Positions 33,016-42,105 of a DNA stretch of 45,281 nucleotides are shown here, in pieces. This stretch comes from Arcicella sp. GTDB taxonomy: Bacteria; Bacteroidota; Bacteroidia; Cytophagales; Spirosomataceae. The notes under the pieces were generated by a model. It ran no database searches. It saw only the letters and a program-made list of their open reading frames with translations, and had not been told where the DNA came from. Numbering within the stretch: position 1 is the stretch's first letter; each line of letters begins with the position of its first letter. The translations under genes were made by a program, and so were the position numbers. Where the stretch lies: positions 1 to 45,281 of the forward strand of contig JALONS010000011.1 in the NCBI GenBank assembly GCA_025454855.1. Reading direction: 5' to 3'.

Positions 33016-34941
33016 ATGCCTCACACCAAATCATATCGTTACCTTTTGATAATCCTGATGTTTTTCACGTTCAAAAATCAGGTTAGAGCCGAGCATATTT
33101 ACGGAGGTAATCTTTATATGGTTCAAACGGACAAGGATGCAGGCAAGTTTAAAATTGCCCTCAATATGTTCGTAGATTTTATCATCATGCCTTCCAGTGA
33201 AGATACTTACTTACAAAAAACACCCGTAACGATTCGGATATTTAGAAAAAGGGACAACTTGCAAATTCAAGAAATCTCAATGCCCTTCGAGGTTCTCCAA
33301 GATTTGGTTTATGATAACGCAACCTGTGCCAGAGTCCGCAACCTCAAAACTCGTGAATACCGTTATGCCAAAGAAGTAACCCTCAATTTAGATAATTTCA
33401 CCGATGCTGGGGGCTATTATATCGCTTGGGCAAAATGTTGTAGAAATTCACAAGTGGACAATATCGTTAGTCCTGGCATTTCAGGCATGACTCTCTATTT
33501 AGAATTTCCAGCCCTCAAACAAAATGGGCTTGCCATCACGTATTCATCGCCCCTCTTCAACCAACCTAACGGAGACTACATTTGCAACAAAAAGCCCTTT
33601 CAATACAATTTGAGTGCGGTTGATAAAGACACACTCAACGAATTGAGATATAGTTTGGTTACACCATATAGTAGCCACAACGCCATCACCAATGCCAGCG
33701 ATAAAGCCAAGCCAGCCCCTTATCCTCTTACGCAATGGTTGCCAGGATATTCTGCCAGTATGACCATCAAAGGCAGTAAACCCATGAGTATTGACCCCAA
33801 AACTGGGCTTATTAGTCTTATAGCAGACGAAGTAGGTTTATTTGTATTTTCCGTTCAATGTGAGCAATACCGTAATGGACAAAGAATTGGCTTAGTCAGA
33901 CACGATTTCCAGCTACCTGTAGTAGATTGTAGTAACAATACCCCATCAGCTGGTAAAATTACTCATGAAGGCATAGCTGTAACAGAAGTAAGTATCTGCC
34001 CAGGCGAAGCCGTTAATTTGGATGTAAGTGCCACGGGAGGAACATTCAACTTTCAATGGCAAAAAGACGGCGATAATATAGCAGGAGCCAACACTCCCAC
34101 CTACAAAGTAACTCAATTAGGAGATTATACGGTAGTAAAAAGTTTTAAGACGGTCTGTGCCAACGATACAACTTCTCAGGTAGTGAAAGTAAAACAAGTA
34201 GTTTTGGTAAAAGTAAAATCTCCCACCGCTGCACTTTGTGAAGGAGATTCTGTACAGATAGAGGCTATTCCCCAAAGAAGCACCGTAGCTTTGGTATGGA
34301 ACTTAGCAGGTACAACATTGAGCAATAAAGCCAAATATCACGCCAAGAAAGCAGGTAAATATTACATTTTAGGTAGTATCACGAGTCCCAATTGTGAAAG
34401 TAAAGACAGCGTAGAGATTACCCAAAGAGCGTCTCCCAAACTTACGCTTGATAGTAGAAACATCACACTACCGTTGGGGGAAAGCCGAACCTTAAATGTA
34501 CAGAGCGATAATGCTTCGACCACCTTTAAATGGTCGCCCCCGAAGTGGATAGACAATGTTTCTATCAATAATCCGAAGATTACACCCGAAGACCATATCG
34601 TATATAGGGTAATAGCAAGTACGCCCAATCTTTGCCCCATGAAAGATTCTGTGGTAGTGTTTGTCACCAAAAGCATCCTGATTCCGAATATGTTTAGCCC
34701 CAACGGCGACAACATAAACGACACTTGGGAGATTTTTGGGATTCAGAATTTCAGAGATTGCGAAGTAAGTATTTTCAACCGTTGGGGCGAAATTATTTAT
34801 TACTCAAAAGGTTACACAAACCCTTGGGACGGTAAATACAAAGACCAATTAGTATCAGCAGGACAGTATGTTTATGAAATCCGAGGAGCTTCACAACGAG
34901 AGGGGTTTGTGTATGTGGGGGTGTTGGGTGTAGGGTATTAA
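33016..34941 (+). CDS. Type IX secreted surface protein with gliding motility-associated C-terminal domain
   Basis: A 641-residue protein with a signal peptide (YRYLLIILMFFTFKNQVRA). The N-terminal domain begins EHIYGGNLYM, typical of large Bacteroidota surface proteins, and includes a Cys-Cys pair (WAKCCRNSQVDN). About three Ig-like segments follow between 310 and 550 (VSICPGEAVNLDVSATGG; LCEGDSVQIEA). The final about 85 residues are the type B C-terminal sorting domain: IPNMFSPNGDNINDTWEI, FNRWGEIIY, NPWDGKY and GQYVYEI. That domain directs export through the type IX system and surface attachment. No type IX machinery is encoded here, so the host must supply it. It could display or assist the neighbouring surface proteins, but no direct link is visible. 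Confidence 0.88.
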   Translation: MPHTKSYRYLLIILMFFTFKNQVRAEHIYGGNLYMVQTDKDAGKFKIALNMFVDFIIMPSSEDTYLQKTPVTIRIFRKRDNLQIQEISMPFEVLQDLVYDNATCARVRNLKTREYRYAKEVTLNLDNFTDAGGYYIAWAKCCRNSQVDNIVSPGISGMTLYLEFPALKQNGLAITYSSPLFNQPNGDYICNKKPFQYNLSAVDKDTLNELRYSLVTPYSSHNAITNASDKAKPAPYPLTQWLPGYSASMTIKGSKPMSIDPKTGLISLIADEVGLFVFSVQCEQYRNGQRIGLVRHDFQLPVVDCSNNTPSAGKITHEGIAVTEVSICPGEAVNLDVSATGGTFNFQWQKDGDNIAGANTPTYKVTQLGDYTVVKSFKTVCANDTTSQVVKVKQVVLVKVKSPTAALCEGDSVQIEAIPQRSTVALVWNLAGTTLSNKAKYHAKKAGKYYILGSITSPNCESKDSVEITQRASPKLTLDSRNITLPLGESRTLNVQSDNASTTFKWSPPKWIDNVSINNPKITPEDHIVYRVIASTPNLCPMKDSVVVFVTKSILIPNMFSPNGDNINDTWEIFGIQNFRDCEVSIFNRWGEIIYYSKGYTNPWDGKYKDQLVSAGQYVYEIRGASQREGFVYVGVLGVGY

Positions 34942-35039
34942 AATTATGTAATTAGGTTACAACTAAAGAAAAGTTGAAATTTCTCACGACTGAGGTGGTT
35001 CAAAAAACGGCACACTTTTTTGCATAAAAAGTGCAAAAA

Positions 35040-35366
35040 ATGGAAGTGAAGAAAACCAAGAAATCATACACACGTTATGAGGATGATTTCAAAGAAGAAC
35101 TCCTGCGGATGCTAAATTCAGGTAAGAGCGTTGATGAAATATCGAAGACCTCTGGGATTTCACGAAATGTTCTTTATACTTGGAAAAGCAAATTTCAAAT
35201 GAAGAGTAAAACCAAGACTTCTGAGGAGCAAACGAGCTATCATCCGAGGCTCATTTCAGAGAACGAACAACTCAAAAAAGAGAATGCTCACTTACAGTCT
35301 GAACGGGACATTCTAAAAAAAGCTCGGCAGGCGCTCCTGTTGGTTCTCTTCAGCACGTCCAGCTAA
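35040..35366 (+). CDS. IS3-family transposase OrfA
   Basis: 108 residues from the ATG at 35040 (a GTG lies three codons upstream). It has the IS3 OrfA helix-turn-helix (YEDDFKEELLRML, then SVDEISKTSGISRNVLYTWKSKF) and a leucine-zipper-like tail (LISENEQLKKENAHLQSERDILKK). The A7G run at 35315-35322 is a typical -1 slippage site. The -1 frame continues as an OrfB start (LRDIYELILSFSKDYSV), so a fusion transposase was once made. The last residues after the run are frame-0 tail. Confidence 0.75.
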   Translation: MEVKKTKKSYTRYEDDFKEELLRMLNSGKSVDEISKTSGISRNVLYTWKSKFQMKSKTKTSEEQTSYHPRLISENEQLKKENAHLQSERDILKKARQALLLVLFSTSS

Positions 35367-36237
35367 GAGACATTTACGAATTGATACTATCATTTTCAAA
35401 GGACTATTCGGTTGATTTTTTTATGTTCGTTATTTGACGTGAGTAGAACGGCATTTTACCGCTACAAACGTGGAGAGAGTTATAATGCAGACCAAAAATA
35501 TCATCGCCCTAAACACGAAGTGCGGTTAGAGTTTTTAAGAAATTTTAAACGCTATGGTAGTCGTAGAATAAAGGCTTCTTTGTTTAATATCTCGCCAAAA
35601 AGTAGCTGAATTGATGCGAGAAGAGTGTTGACGAGCCATTCAGCCACCAAAATTTGTTCCCAGAACGACTGATAGTAAACATGGTAAAAGGGTTTGTGAA
35701 AATTTATTATTGAATCAGCCTAAACCTACAAAACCCAATCAAGTACGGGTGTCAGACATCACTAATATACCCCTAAAGAATGGTCAATGGGCGTACCTGT
35801 GTACATGGACTGGACGTCCCCGATGGACTTATTCACACGAGTAATTGTAGGCTGGTCAGTGGATGATAATATGCAAGAATCATTTGTCAGAGAACCCTTA
35901 GAGAAGGCACTTTTGAAGAGAAAACACAGCCAAGATTATAATCGTACATTATGATAGAGGTGGGCAGTATTTATCCGATAAAATGAAAGAATTAGTCCAC
36001 ATATTTAAACTCAAACAGAGCATGAGCCGAGCTGATGACCCATATGATAATACCTTTGCAGAATCGTTGTGGAGTAGGTTGAAAACTGAGTTAGAAATGC
36101 CGAAAGGAGGTTACTAAAACTTATCAGTATTGAGGAGCATTTTGTTTGAATTTATTGAGAGTTATTATAACAGACAACGACTACATTCAAGTTTAAATTA
36201 CGAAGTCCCGAGTCATTTTGAGAAAAAAGTGGTTTGA
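35321..36237 (+). pseudogene. IS3-family transposase OrfB, broken
   Basis: Recognisable pieces in changing frames: VSRTAFYRYKRG and KRYGSRRIKASLF (35440-35585), QPKPTKPNQVRVSDIT (about 35720), KNGQWAYLCTW (about 35775), HYDRGGQYLSDKMKELV (about 35950) and FAESLWSRLKTELEMPKGGY ending in a stop (about 36055-36115). The C-terminal YYNRQRLHSSLNYEVP follows. The DDE residues of the integrase core can be traced, but at least three frameshifts and several stops separate them. It cannot encode an active enzyme. Confidence 0.8.
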
Positions 36238-36971
36238 AAAGAATAGGTAAAAATAGAAATGTTAAAAAACAAAACTCGCAAAAAGTGTAAACCAAAAATA
36301 GACCACCCCAGAGTTTCATCATTCAGAGCGGTTTTGAGGTGTAATTATCTTACAAATTTTTCAAAATATTATTAGCGAATGGTTCCATATCCAAAACGGT
36401 CATGAAAGTGTCTAAAAACTGCTTGTTACTAAGTTAGTACTAAGTTGTTACTACTTTATTACTAAGATGTTATTAACCTATTTCAAAAACGCTGTTTCGA
36501 GCGATTTTAAGCGAAAATATTGAGATTTTTAGCAGTTTCAAAAGGTTTCAAAAGGCAAGCGGTGTTATTGTTATCACACTAACGGCTCTCAAGATTCGTA
36601 TTCTCAAAAAGCAACAATAGGGTCTCATCAAAAATAACAAAAAAAACTTCTGCAAGGTGTCATTTAAGAAGTCCAGAAAGGCATTTTCTTATTTTCCTCA
36701 CGATTTGGTTGGTGATTATTAGCGAAGAATAGAGTTAAACTCTGTTTAAAATCATGGATGATTTCGGGAGAGATTTATCGGGCTTTAAGGTGGTTGTTTT
36801 TATACCATTACCATTTATGTAAGACTTAATCCAAGATCAGGGGGTATTTGGCAAAATACTAAATATTATTATTCCATGAAAACACAATGTAAAAGGTTAT
36901 CAATTTTACAACTTAATAGATGGAATGACAATGGACTGACAATATTGATAAAAATAGTTTCAAAACATCTT

Positions 36972-37004
36972 GTAACGTTACGTAACGTATCTCCGTAACG
37001 TTAC
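36972..37004. repeat. Paired 10-bp palindromes GTAACGTTAC
   Basis: Perfect palindromes at 36972-36981 and 36995-37004, 23 bp apart, with a further half-site GTAACG at 36982 and GTAACGC at 37019. Two helical turns of spacing suggest binding of a dimeric protein. ParB or a serine recombinase are the obvious candidates. Confidence 0.6.
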
Positions 37005-37087
37005 AAATGGATTGGTTGTAACGCAAAGAGCTGTATTTTAAATGTATCACTTGGGTATCTTGTTAGTGATTTTTGAAAGGTATCCCT

Positions 37088-37280
37088 AATAATCAGTTAT
37101 TTATGCTCGGTAATCCTTATGGTAAGCTTATTGGTAATCCTTGATAATTAGTTATTTATGCCCGTAATCCTTATGGTAATCTTATTGGTAATCCATAATA
37201 ATTACTTAGCGATGCTTGGGTATCCAGTCGAATATCCTTGATAATCAATTACTTATGCTCGGATACCCAGTCGGGTATCC
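37088..37280 (+). repeat. Four tandem units of a TTGATAATYA...TATGCTCGG...TATCC repeat
   Basis: Units at about 37088-37140, 37141-37194, 37195-37237 and 37238-37280. Units 1 and 2 share a GTAATCCTTATGGTAA insert, and units 3 and 4 share a CCAGTCG-ATCC segment. Each begins with a variant of TTGATAATTAGTTATTTATG. A diverged inverted copy is found at about 39280-39343, beyond the recombinase genes. Confidence 0.65.
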
Positions 37281-37460
37281 AGAGGTATAACTTTGATAAG
37301 TAGTTAATTAAATTCAGTAATTCTTGAAATCCTGTTTGATAAATAATTCCTCCTAAATCTGATAACAAAATAAAATTAGATGCTTGTAATATGAGTATTT
37401 TCAGTGATAATATATTCCGACCCTATGGATATTACTCCCGCTCAATTCTTGAGCCTATTC

Positions 37461-37574
37461 CGTTTACAGATAGTCCTCTTGGGTGAATTTGCATTTACAG
37501 GGGTTAAGTGGCTGGTTTACAAACGTGTACAAACGTAAACGCCCCTGTAAACGAGACCGTTTACGAGCGTTTAC
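37461..37574. repeat. GTTTAC/GTAAAC cluster with nested hairpins
   Basis: CGTTTAC or its complement occurs at 37461, 37534, 37547, 37558 and 37568, with variants at 37493 and 37514. TTTACAGGGG (37494-37503) pairs with CCCCTGTAAA (37542-37551). GTAAACG-AGAC-CGTTTAC (37547-37564) forms an alternative stem. The cluster lies 120 bp from the 3' end of a recombinase pseudogene. Confidence 0.6.
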
Positions 37575-37694
37575 ACTAAGAAAACAGAAAAACACTCCTA
37601 TTCGTAAACACTCATTAATGAGTGATATTTTCTCATAAGCGTACCAATATTCTCATTACCATTGAATAAAAAGAGTGGGGTCATGCTAATTTTT

Positions 37695-38288
37695 TTATAC
37701 GTCCATTTCATTATTCTTTAAACGATAATTGTAAACCGTTCCGTAAGCAATTCCCAATGTTTTTGAGATTTTATTCATGGATAATCCTTCTCGTTGTAGT
37801 TCTATGATTTTTGCTTGAAGCTCCTTGGTAATCGGTGGACGGGCAATGTGTTTGCCTTGTGCTTTGGCTCTTGCCATTCCTGCTTTTACTCGCTGACTAA
37901 TCAACGAGCTTTCAAATTGTGCCAGTGATGCCATCACATGAAATATCAATTCACCCGTTGGGGTGGTAGTATCAATATTCTCCTGATAGGAAATAAAGTC
38001 AATGCCTAAAACTTTGAAATTCTTTCAGAGTATTCACCAACGCCTGAGTGGAGCGAGCAAAGCGGTCATATCGCTAAACTAACACTACATCAATTTTACG
38101 CTTCTTGGCAGCTGCCATCATCAACTTGTATTGGATTCTGTCCTCACTTGTTCCTGAAGCGTAGTCAATAAATTCTGAGACTACTTCAAAGTTTCGAACT
38201 TGGGCGTACCCTCGTAATTGGAATAATTGAGTTTCGGAGTCTTGACCTTTATCAAGCGTTGAAACCCATGTGTATAGAGGTTCTTCAT
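37695..38288 (-). pseudogene. Serine recombinase (resolvase/invertase), inactivated
   Basis: Three lesions can be read. (a) Two extra bases near the start turn what would be MKNLYTRVST (ATG at 38288) into an out-of-frame LYTWVST. (b) A TAG replaces the Trp of VLVWRYDRFARS near 38074. (c) A one-base shift near 38025 separates TQALVNTLKEF from LGIDFISYQENIDTTTPTG. After repair it is a normal small serine recombinase with catalytic Ser (in RVST), the RYDRFARS arm, FHVMASLAQFE and a C-terminal helix-turn-helix (ISKTLGIAYGTVYNY). It has a different lineage from the intact neighbour at 38350. Confidence 0.88.
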
Positions 38289-38349
38289 GCAAATCTGCGG
38301 AAAATTCACTTTTCAAACCGCAGCGGCGACCGCCAACAAGTCAGTTGAG

Positions 38350-38913
38350 TTATTTACTCTCAATACTTTTCTTGTACCTCTTTACGGACGATATGCTAAT
38401 TCCTGTGAGTTTGACAATCTCCGACACAGACATCTGTTTTTGTAATGCTACCTTCACCTTTTCATAATTAACTTGGTTAAGACCCGTTGGTCTCCCTATG
38501 TGCTTTCCCTTGGCTTTGGCTAACAATTGTCCAGCCCGAGTTTTTTCTAAAATAGTTTCTCGGTCAAATTCCGCCAAGGAGGCAAAAATGGACAATATGA
38601 GTTTTCCTGCGGGTGTGGTTGTGTCAATCCCCACATCAAGGGCTTTGAAATTTATTTTCTTTTTGGCAAAGTCATTGACTAAATTAATCAGATGGTCTCT
38701 GTTTCTTCCCAACCTAAAAAAACGTGCAACAACAACCGTATCACCCTCCCTCAAAACGGAAAGCATCTCATCTAAGGCGAGTCGCTGAGTGGTTACTCCA
38801 GAAATCTTATCCTGAAAAATTCTCTCACACCCAAATTTTTGCAAGGCTTCAATTTGCGTATCAAGATTTTGGTCGATTGTTGAAACACGAGCATATCCGA
38901 AGATTTTATTCAT
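38350..38913 (-). CDS. Serine recombinase (resolvase/invertase family)
   Basis: 187 residues from the ATG at 38913, chosen because FGYARVSTIDQNLDTQ follows at once; a start 24 bp further out adds nothing conserved. The catalytic Ser lies in YARVST. The second catalytic region reads ARFFRLGRNRDHL, in place of the more common RLDRLGR. DTTTPAGKLILSIFASLAEFDR and the long E-helix follow, then the DNA-binding domain with GKHIGRPTG and an HTH (VSEIVKLTGISISSVKRY). Such enzymes resolve plasmid multimers or invert DNA at sites usually next to the gene. Repeat-rich DNA on both sides could hold its sites. It appears intact. Confidence 0.9.
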   Translation of the reverse strand: MNKIFGYARVSTIDQNLDTQIEALQKFGCERIFQDKISGVTTQRLALDEMLSVLREGDTVVVARFFRLGRNRDHLINLVNDFAKKKINFKALDVGIDTTTPAGKLILSIFASLAEFDRETILEKTRAGQLLAKAKGKHIGRPTGLNQVNYEKVKVALQKQMSVSEIVKLTGISISSVKRYKKSIESK

Positions 38914-39279
38914 AAAGCGACCGTCGCACGGTATCAAAAAGTTAGTTTCACAAATATAAATGGTAGTTTTTTATTGAACCTACTTTTTGGACTATATTTT
39001 TAAAAGATGTAATTGAGTATTTCAATTAAAATGGATGGTTCAGTAAGTTACGACTTATTGGACGGCAAGTGCATTCTGTGTTTTTTATTCACAAGTCATT
39101 CCTAACCCAGTCAAAAAATGCTTGTGATATTCGGGCATTTGTTAGTATCTACAATTAGTAAAATAGTTTTTATAAATGTTAAATATTTCATAAATTCCTA
39201 AGTGGTGTTATTGTTATTAGCTTAGTAATTCCTAAGTGTTGTTTACAGGAGTATGGTATTTTTGAAGATAACTTACCAT

Positions 39280-39343
39280 TTAGATAACCTTCTGGATAAC
39301 CATTAAAGTAACAACCACTAAGCGATTGATTATCAAAGCTATC
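39280..39343 (-). repeat. Inverted, diverged copy of the 37088-37280 repeat family
   Basis: Read on the minus strand it contains TTGATAATCAATCGCTTAG and then GGTTATCCAGAAGGTTATC. These match TTGATAATCAATTACTTA and GGGTATCCAGAGGTATAAC of the last plus-strand unit. The two sets flank the recombinase genes in opposite orientation. Confidence 0.5.
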
Positions 39344-39701
39344 TATGAAGAATTCATTAGGACAATCAAGTATCATTTTAGATGGAGTTTTGTATTGACA
39401 AGCATATTATTCCCAAAAAATGTCAATGGAATTCTCAATGATTACGCCCCTGTTTATCAAGGGTTTGAATCTAATTGGAACAACGAACTTTTTAAGTGGC
39501 AGGTCAATATGCTTTAGCGTAATTTTGTCGTATTTGAAAAATCTTACGGAAGTCGTTATAAATTTTTGACGTTTCCTTTATTTCAACCAACTTTTCCCGA
39601 TACTTTTCTAAGTTTAATGGAATTCCCTTTTAACACCAAAACTCAATCTCAACGGGTGTCATTTATGCTTTTCTACGTCCAAAAATGTTAGCTATTTTAG
39701 C

Positions 39702-39709
39702 TATATTTG
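39702..39709 (+). promoter_or_regulatory. Candidate -7 box for the hsdM operon
   Basis: TATATTTG matches TAnnTTTG, 40 bp before the hsdM ATG. It overlaps the direct repeat TAGCTATTTTAGCTAT, which could be a regulator site. No clear -33 TTTG is seen. Confidence 0.4.
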
Positions 39710-39749
39710 AGCATAAATTCATATTCCCTCTTATTTTTAATCACCCCTT

Positions 39750-42098
39750 ATGAACACCGCTTCCCACAATAAAATTGTTTCCTTTATTTGGTCTATTGCT
39801 GATGATTGTCTCCGAGATGTTTACGTTCGTGGTAAATACCGTGACGTAATTTTACCCATGGTGGTTCTCCGTCGTTTAGACGCTCTACTCGAAATCTCGA
39901 AGGCTGAGGTATTGGAAGAATTAAAATTCCAGACTGAAGAAGCTGGCTTTACCGAATTAGACGATAACGGTCTCCAAGAGGCTTCTGGTTACGTTTTTTA
40001 TAATACCTCGAAGTGGACTTTACAGCTATTACATGATACCGCAACCAATAGCCAACAGTTGTTAGAATCTAATTTTAAAGAATATCTCGACGGATTCAGT
40101 ACCAATGTGAAGGAGATTATTACCAAGTTTAAACTCCGCAGTCAAATAAACCATATGGCTAACAAAGATGTTTTGCTGGCTGTTTTAGAAAAATTTACTT
40201 CTCCGTATATCAACCTAACTCCTTTTGAAAAAAATGACCCCGAAGGACGGAAACTCCCACCACTTTCTAATTTGGGAATGGGCTACGTTTTTGAAGAGTT
40301 GATACGAAAATTTAACGAAGACAATAACGAAGAAGCAGGCGAACACTTTACACCCCGTGAAGTAATTGACCTGATGACGCACGTAATTTTTGACCCTATC
40401 AAAGACAATCTTCCAGCCGTAATGACGATTTATGACCCTGCTTGTGGTTCGGGAGGGATGCTCACGGAGGCTCAAAATTTTATCAAAGACGAAGAAGGAC
40501 AAATTCAGGCAACTGGTGACGTGTATCTCTACGGAAAAGAAATCAATGACGAAACTTATGCCATTTGTAAGTCTGATATGATGATTAAGGGCAATGACCC
40601 AGCCAATATCAAAAACGGCTCTACACTGGCAACTAATGAGTTTTCGGGTATTCATTTTGACTTTATGCTTTCTAATCCTCCCTACGGTAAATCTTGGGCA
40701 AGTGAGGTAAAATATATTAAAGACGGTAATGAGGTAATTGACAAACGTTTCTTAGTAAAACTCAAAAACTATTGGGGTGAAGAAGAAGACGTGGAAGCCG
40801 TACCACGTTCATCGGATGGGCAATTACTGTTTTTGATGGAAATGGTTGATAAAATGAAGCCTGCCTACATTAGTGCAACGGGTTCTCGGATTGCGTCTGT
40901 GCATAATGGTTCGAGCCTTTTTACGGGTGATGCTGGCGGGGGCGAAAGTAATATTCGTCGATATATCATTGAAAATGATTTGCTCGAAGCCATTATTCAA
41001 TTACCTAATAACCTCTTTTATAATACGGGAATTACCACTTACATCTGGATTTTGGGCAACAATAAAAAAGCCCACCGTAAAGGGAAGGTACAGTTGATTG
41101 ATGCAGGACAATTGTATCGTAAACTCCGTAAAAATTTAGGGAATAAAAATTGTGAATTTGCCCCTGAACATATCGAACAAATTATTGATGTTTACCAAAA
41201 CCTAACCGCTGTTGAACGTTTGGGCGATGAAGGAATTGCCAGTAAAATATTTGATAATCAAGATTTTGGTTATTATAAAGTTACCATTGAGCGTCCAAAA
41301 CGCTTGAAAGCCCAATTTTCAGCGGAACGCATTGCTGATTTGCGTTTTGTGAATAACCTCCGTGAACCCATGGCTTGGGCATACCAGTCGTTTGGCGAAA
41401 GTATTTATACCGATTTACCCAAATTTGAAAAGAAAATCATGGATTGGTGCGATGCTCAGGAGTTGAATCTTTCTCGAAAATTGCAAGAAACCTTAGTCAA
41501 TCCGCTAACGTGGAAAAAGCAACAAAGTTTATTGGAAATGGCAACAGTTTTAATGGAATCCATTGGAACAGACGAATACAATGACTTTAATATTTTCAAG
41601 AAATTGGTGGATGATGAGTTGAAAGCTCGTAAAGAAAAGCTATCGGCTTCGGAGAAAAATTTAATCCTCAATGCCGTTTCTTGGTACGATGCCGCTGCCG
41701 AAAAAGTCATCAAAGGCACAAGCAAGTTTACGCCCGAAAAACTCAATCAATTATTGGAGCGTTTGGGCTGTACTGAAAGTCAATTAGCTGATTTTGGCTA
41801 TTTCTCGACCGCTAAAAAATTAGAATATCTGGAATACGAAACGGAATCTGATTTGCGGGATACTGAATATGTACCACTGAAAGAGTTGATTTATCATTAC
41901 TTCGTCAGAGAGGTAAAACCGCACGTTTCGGAGGCTTGGCTCAATCTGGAAGCCACCAAAATTGGTTATGAAATCAGTTTTAACAAGTATTTCTACCGTC
42001 ATAAACCTTTGCGTGATTTGGAGGAAGTTTCAAACGATATTTTGGCTTTGGAAAATGAAAGTGATGGCTTGATTCGGGAGATTTTAAACTTAATTTAG
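39750..42098 (+). CDS. hsdM: Type I restriction-modification methyltransferase subunit
   Basis: A 782-residue N6-adenine methyltransferase. The N-terminal HsdM helical domain (IWSIADDCLRDVYVRGKYRD) is followed by GEHFTPREVIDLM (about 195-207), motif I DPACGSGGML (Asp229 onward) and motif IV NPPYG (Asn309 onward). IASVHNGSSLFTG and RRYIIENDLLEAIIQLP then follow. It is longer than classical HsdM (about 500-550 residues) because of a 250-residue C-terminal helical extension, as seen in several Bacteroidota type I systems. It should form a modification complex with HsdS, encoded 1 kb downstream in the same operon. The next gene starts 7 bp after the stop. Confidence 0.95.
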   Translation: MNTASHNKIVSFIWSIADDCLRDVYVRGKYRDVILPMVVLRRLDALLEISKAEVLEELKFQTEEAGFTELDDNGLQEASGYVFYNTSKWTLQLLHDTATNSQQLLESNFKEYLDGFSTNVKEIITKFKLRSQINHMANKDVLLAVLEKFTSPYINLTPFEKNDPEGRKLPPLSNLGMGYVFEELIRKFNEDNNEEAGEHFTPREVIDLMTHVIFDPIKDNLPAVMTIYDPACGSGGMLTEAQNFIKDEEGQIQATGDVYLYGKEINDETYAICKSDMMIKGNDPANIKNGSTLATNEFSGIHFDFMLSNPPYGKSWASEVKYIKDGNEVIDKRFLVKLKNYWGEEEDVEAVPRSSDGQLLFLMEMVDKMKPAYISATGSRIASVHNGSSLFTGDAGGGESNIRRYIIENDLLEAIIQLPNNLFYNTGITTYIWILGNNKKAHRKGKVQLIDAGQLYRKLRKNLGNKNCEFAPEHIEQIIDVYQNLTAVERLGDEGIASKIFDNQDFGYYKVTIERPKRLKAQFSAERIADLRFVNNLREPMAWAYQSFGESIYTDLPKFEKKIMDWCDAQELNLSRKLQETLVNPLTWKKQQSLLEMATVLMESIGTDEYNDFNIFKKLVDDELKARKEKLSASEKNLILNAVSWYDAAAEKVIKGTSKFTPEKLNQLLERLGCTESQLADFGYFSTAKKLEYLEYETESDLRDTEYVPLKELIYHYFVREVKPHVSEAWLNLEATKIGYEISFNKYFYRHKPLRDLEEVSNDILALENESDGLIREILNLI

Positions 42099-42105
42099 TT
42101 AAACA

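Larger units (their letters stand above)
34991..36310 (+). mobile_element. Decayed IS3-family insertion sequence
   Basis: About 1320 bp with imperfect terminal inverted repeats. The left end starts TGAGGTGGTT and continues to CACACTTTTTTGC. The right end, read in reverse, starts TGGGGTGGTC and continues to ACACTTTTTGC. OrfA is intact and orfB is broken at several points. The bases outside the ends (GAC and GAG) do not give a clean target duplication, as expected for an old copy. Confidence 0.8.
36311..37694. other. 1.4-kb non-coding, repeat-rich region
   Basis: No credible gene on either strand. It holds a TTACTAAG-rich stretch (36425-36470), two GTAACGTTAC palindromes (36972-37004), four tandem 43-54-bp units (37088-37280) and a dense GTTTAC/GTAAAC hairpin cluster (37461-37574). 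The density of ordered repeats suggests a protein-binding or recombination region rather than decayed coding DNA. Confidence 0.7.
38938..39749. other. Intergenic region upstream of hsdM
   Basis: About 810 bp without a recognisable gene. A 63-codon plus-strand frame at 39326-39517 has no recognisable motif and is probably chance or debris. The region holds a diverged inverted copy of the repeats at 37088-37280 (39280-39343). A GGTGTTATTGTTAT block (about 39205) also occurs at about 36561. Direct repeats TAGCTATTTTAGCTAT lie just before hsdM. Confidence 0.55.

Noticed and set aside
37088-37280. CRISPR-like array
   Set aside because: Units follow each other without unique spacers, differ from one another and there are no cas genes.
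36311-37694. Further IS element or hidden gene in the repeat-rich gap
   Set aside because: Frames on both strands are short and broken, and no transposase motifs were seen. The repeats are the only clear structure.
38498-38915. Two plus-strand frames opposite the intact recombinase
   Set aside because: They are antisense shadows of the well-conserved serine recombinase gene.
39326-39517. 63-codon plus-strand frame upstream of hsdM
   Set aside because: There is no motif, promoter or conserved context, and it overlaps the edge of the inverted repeat copy.
40215-40655. 146-codon minus-strand frame inside hsdM
   Set aside because: It is opposite the methyltransferase motifs, which account for the conservation.
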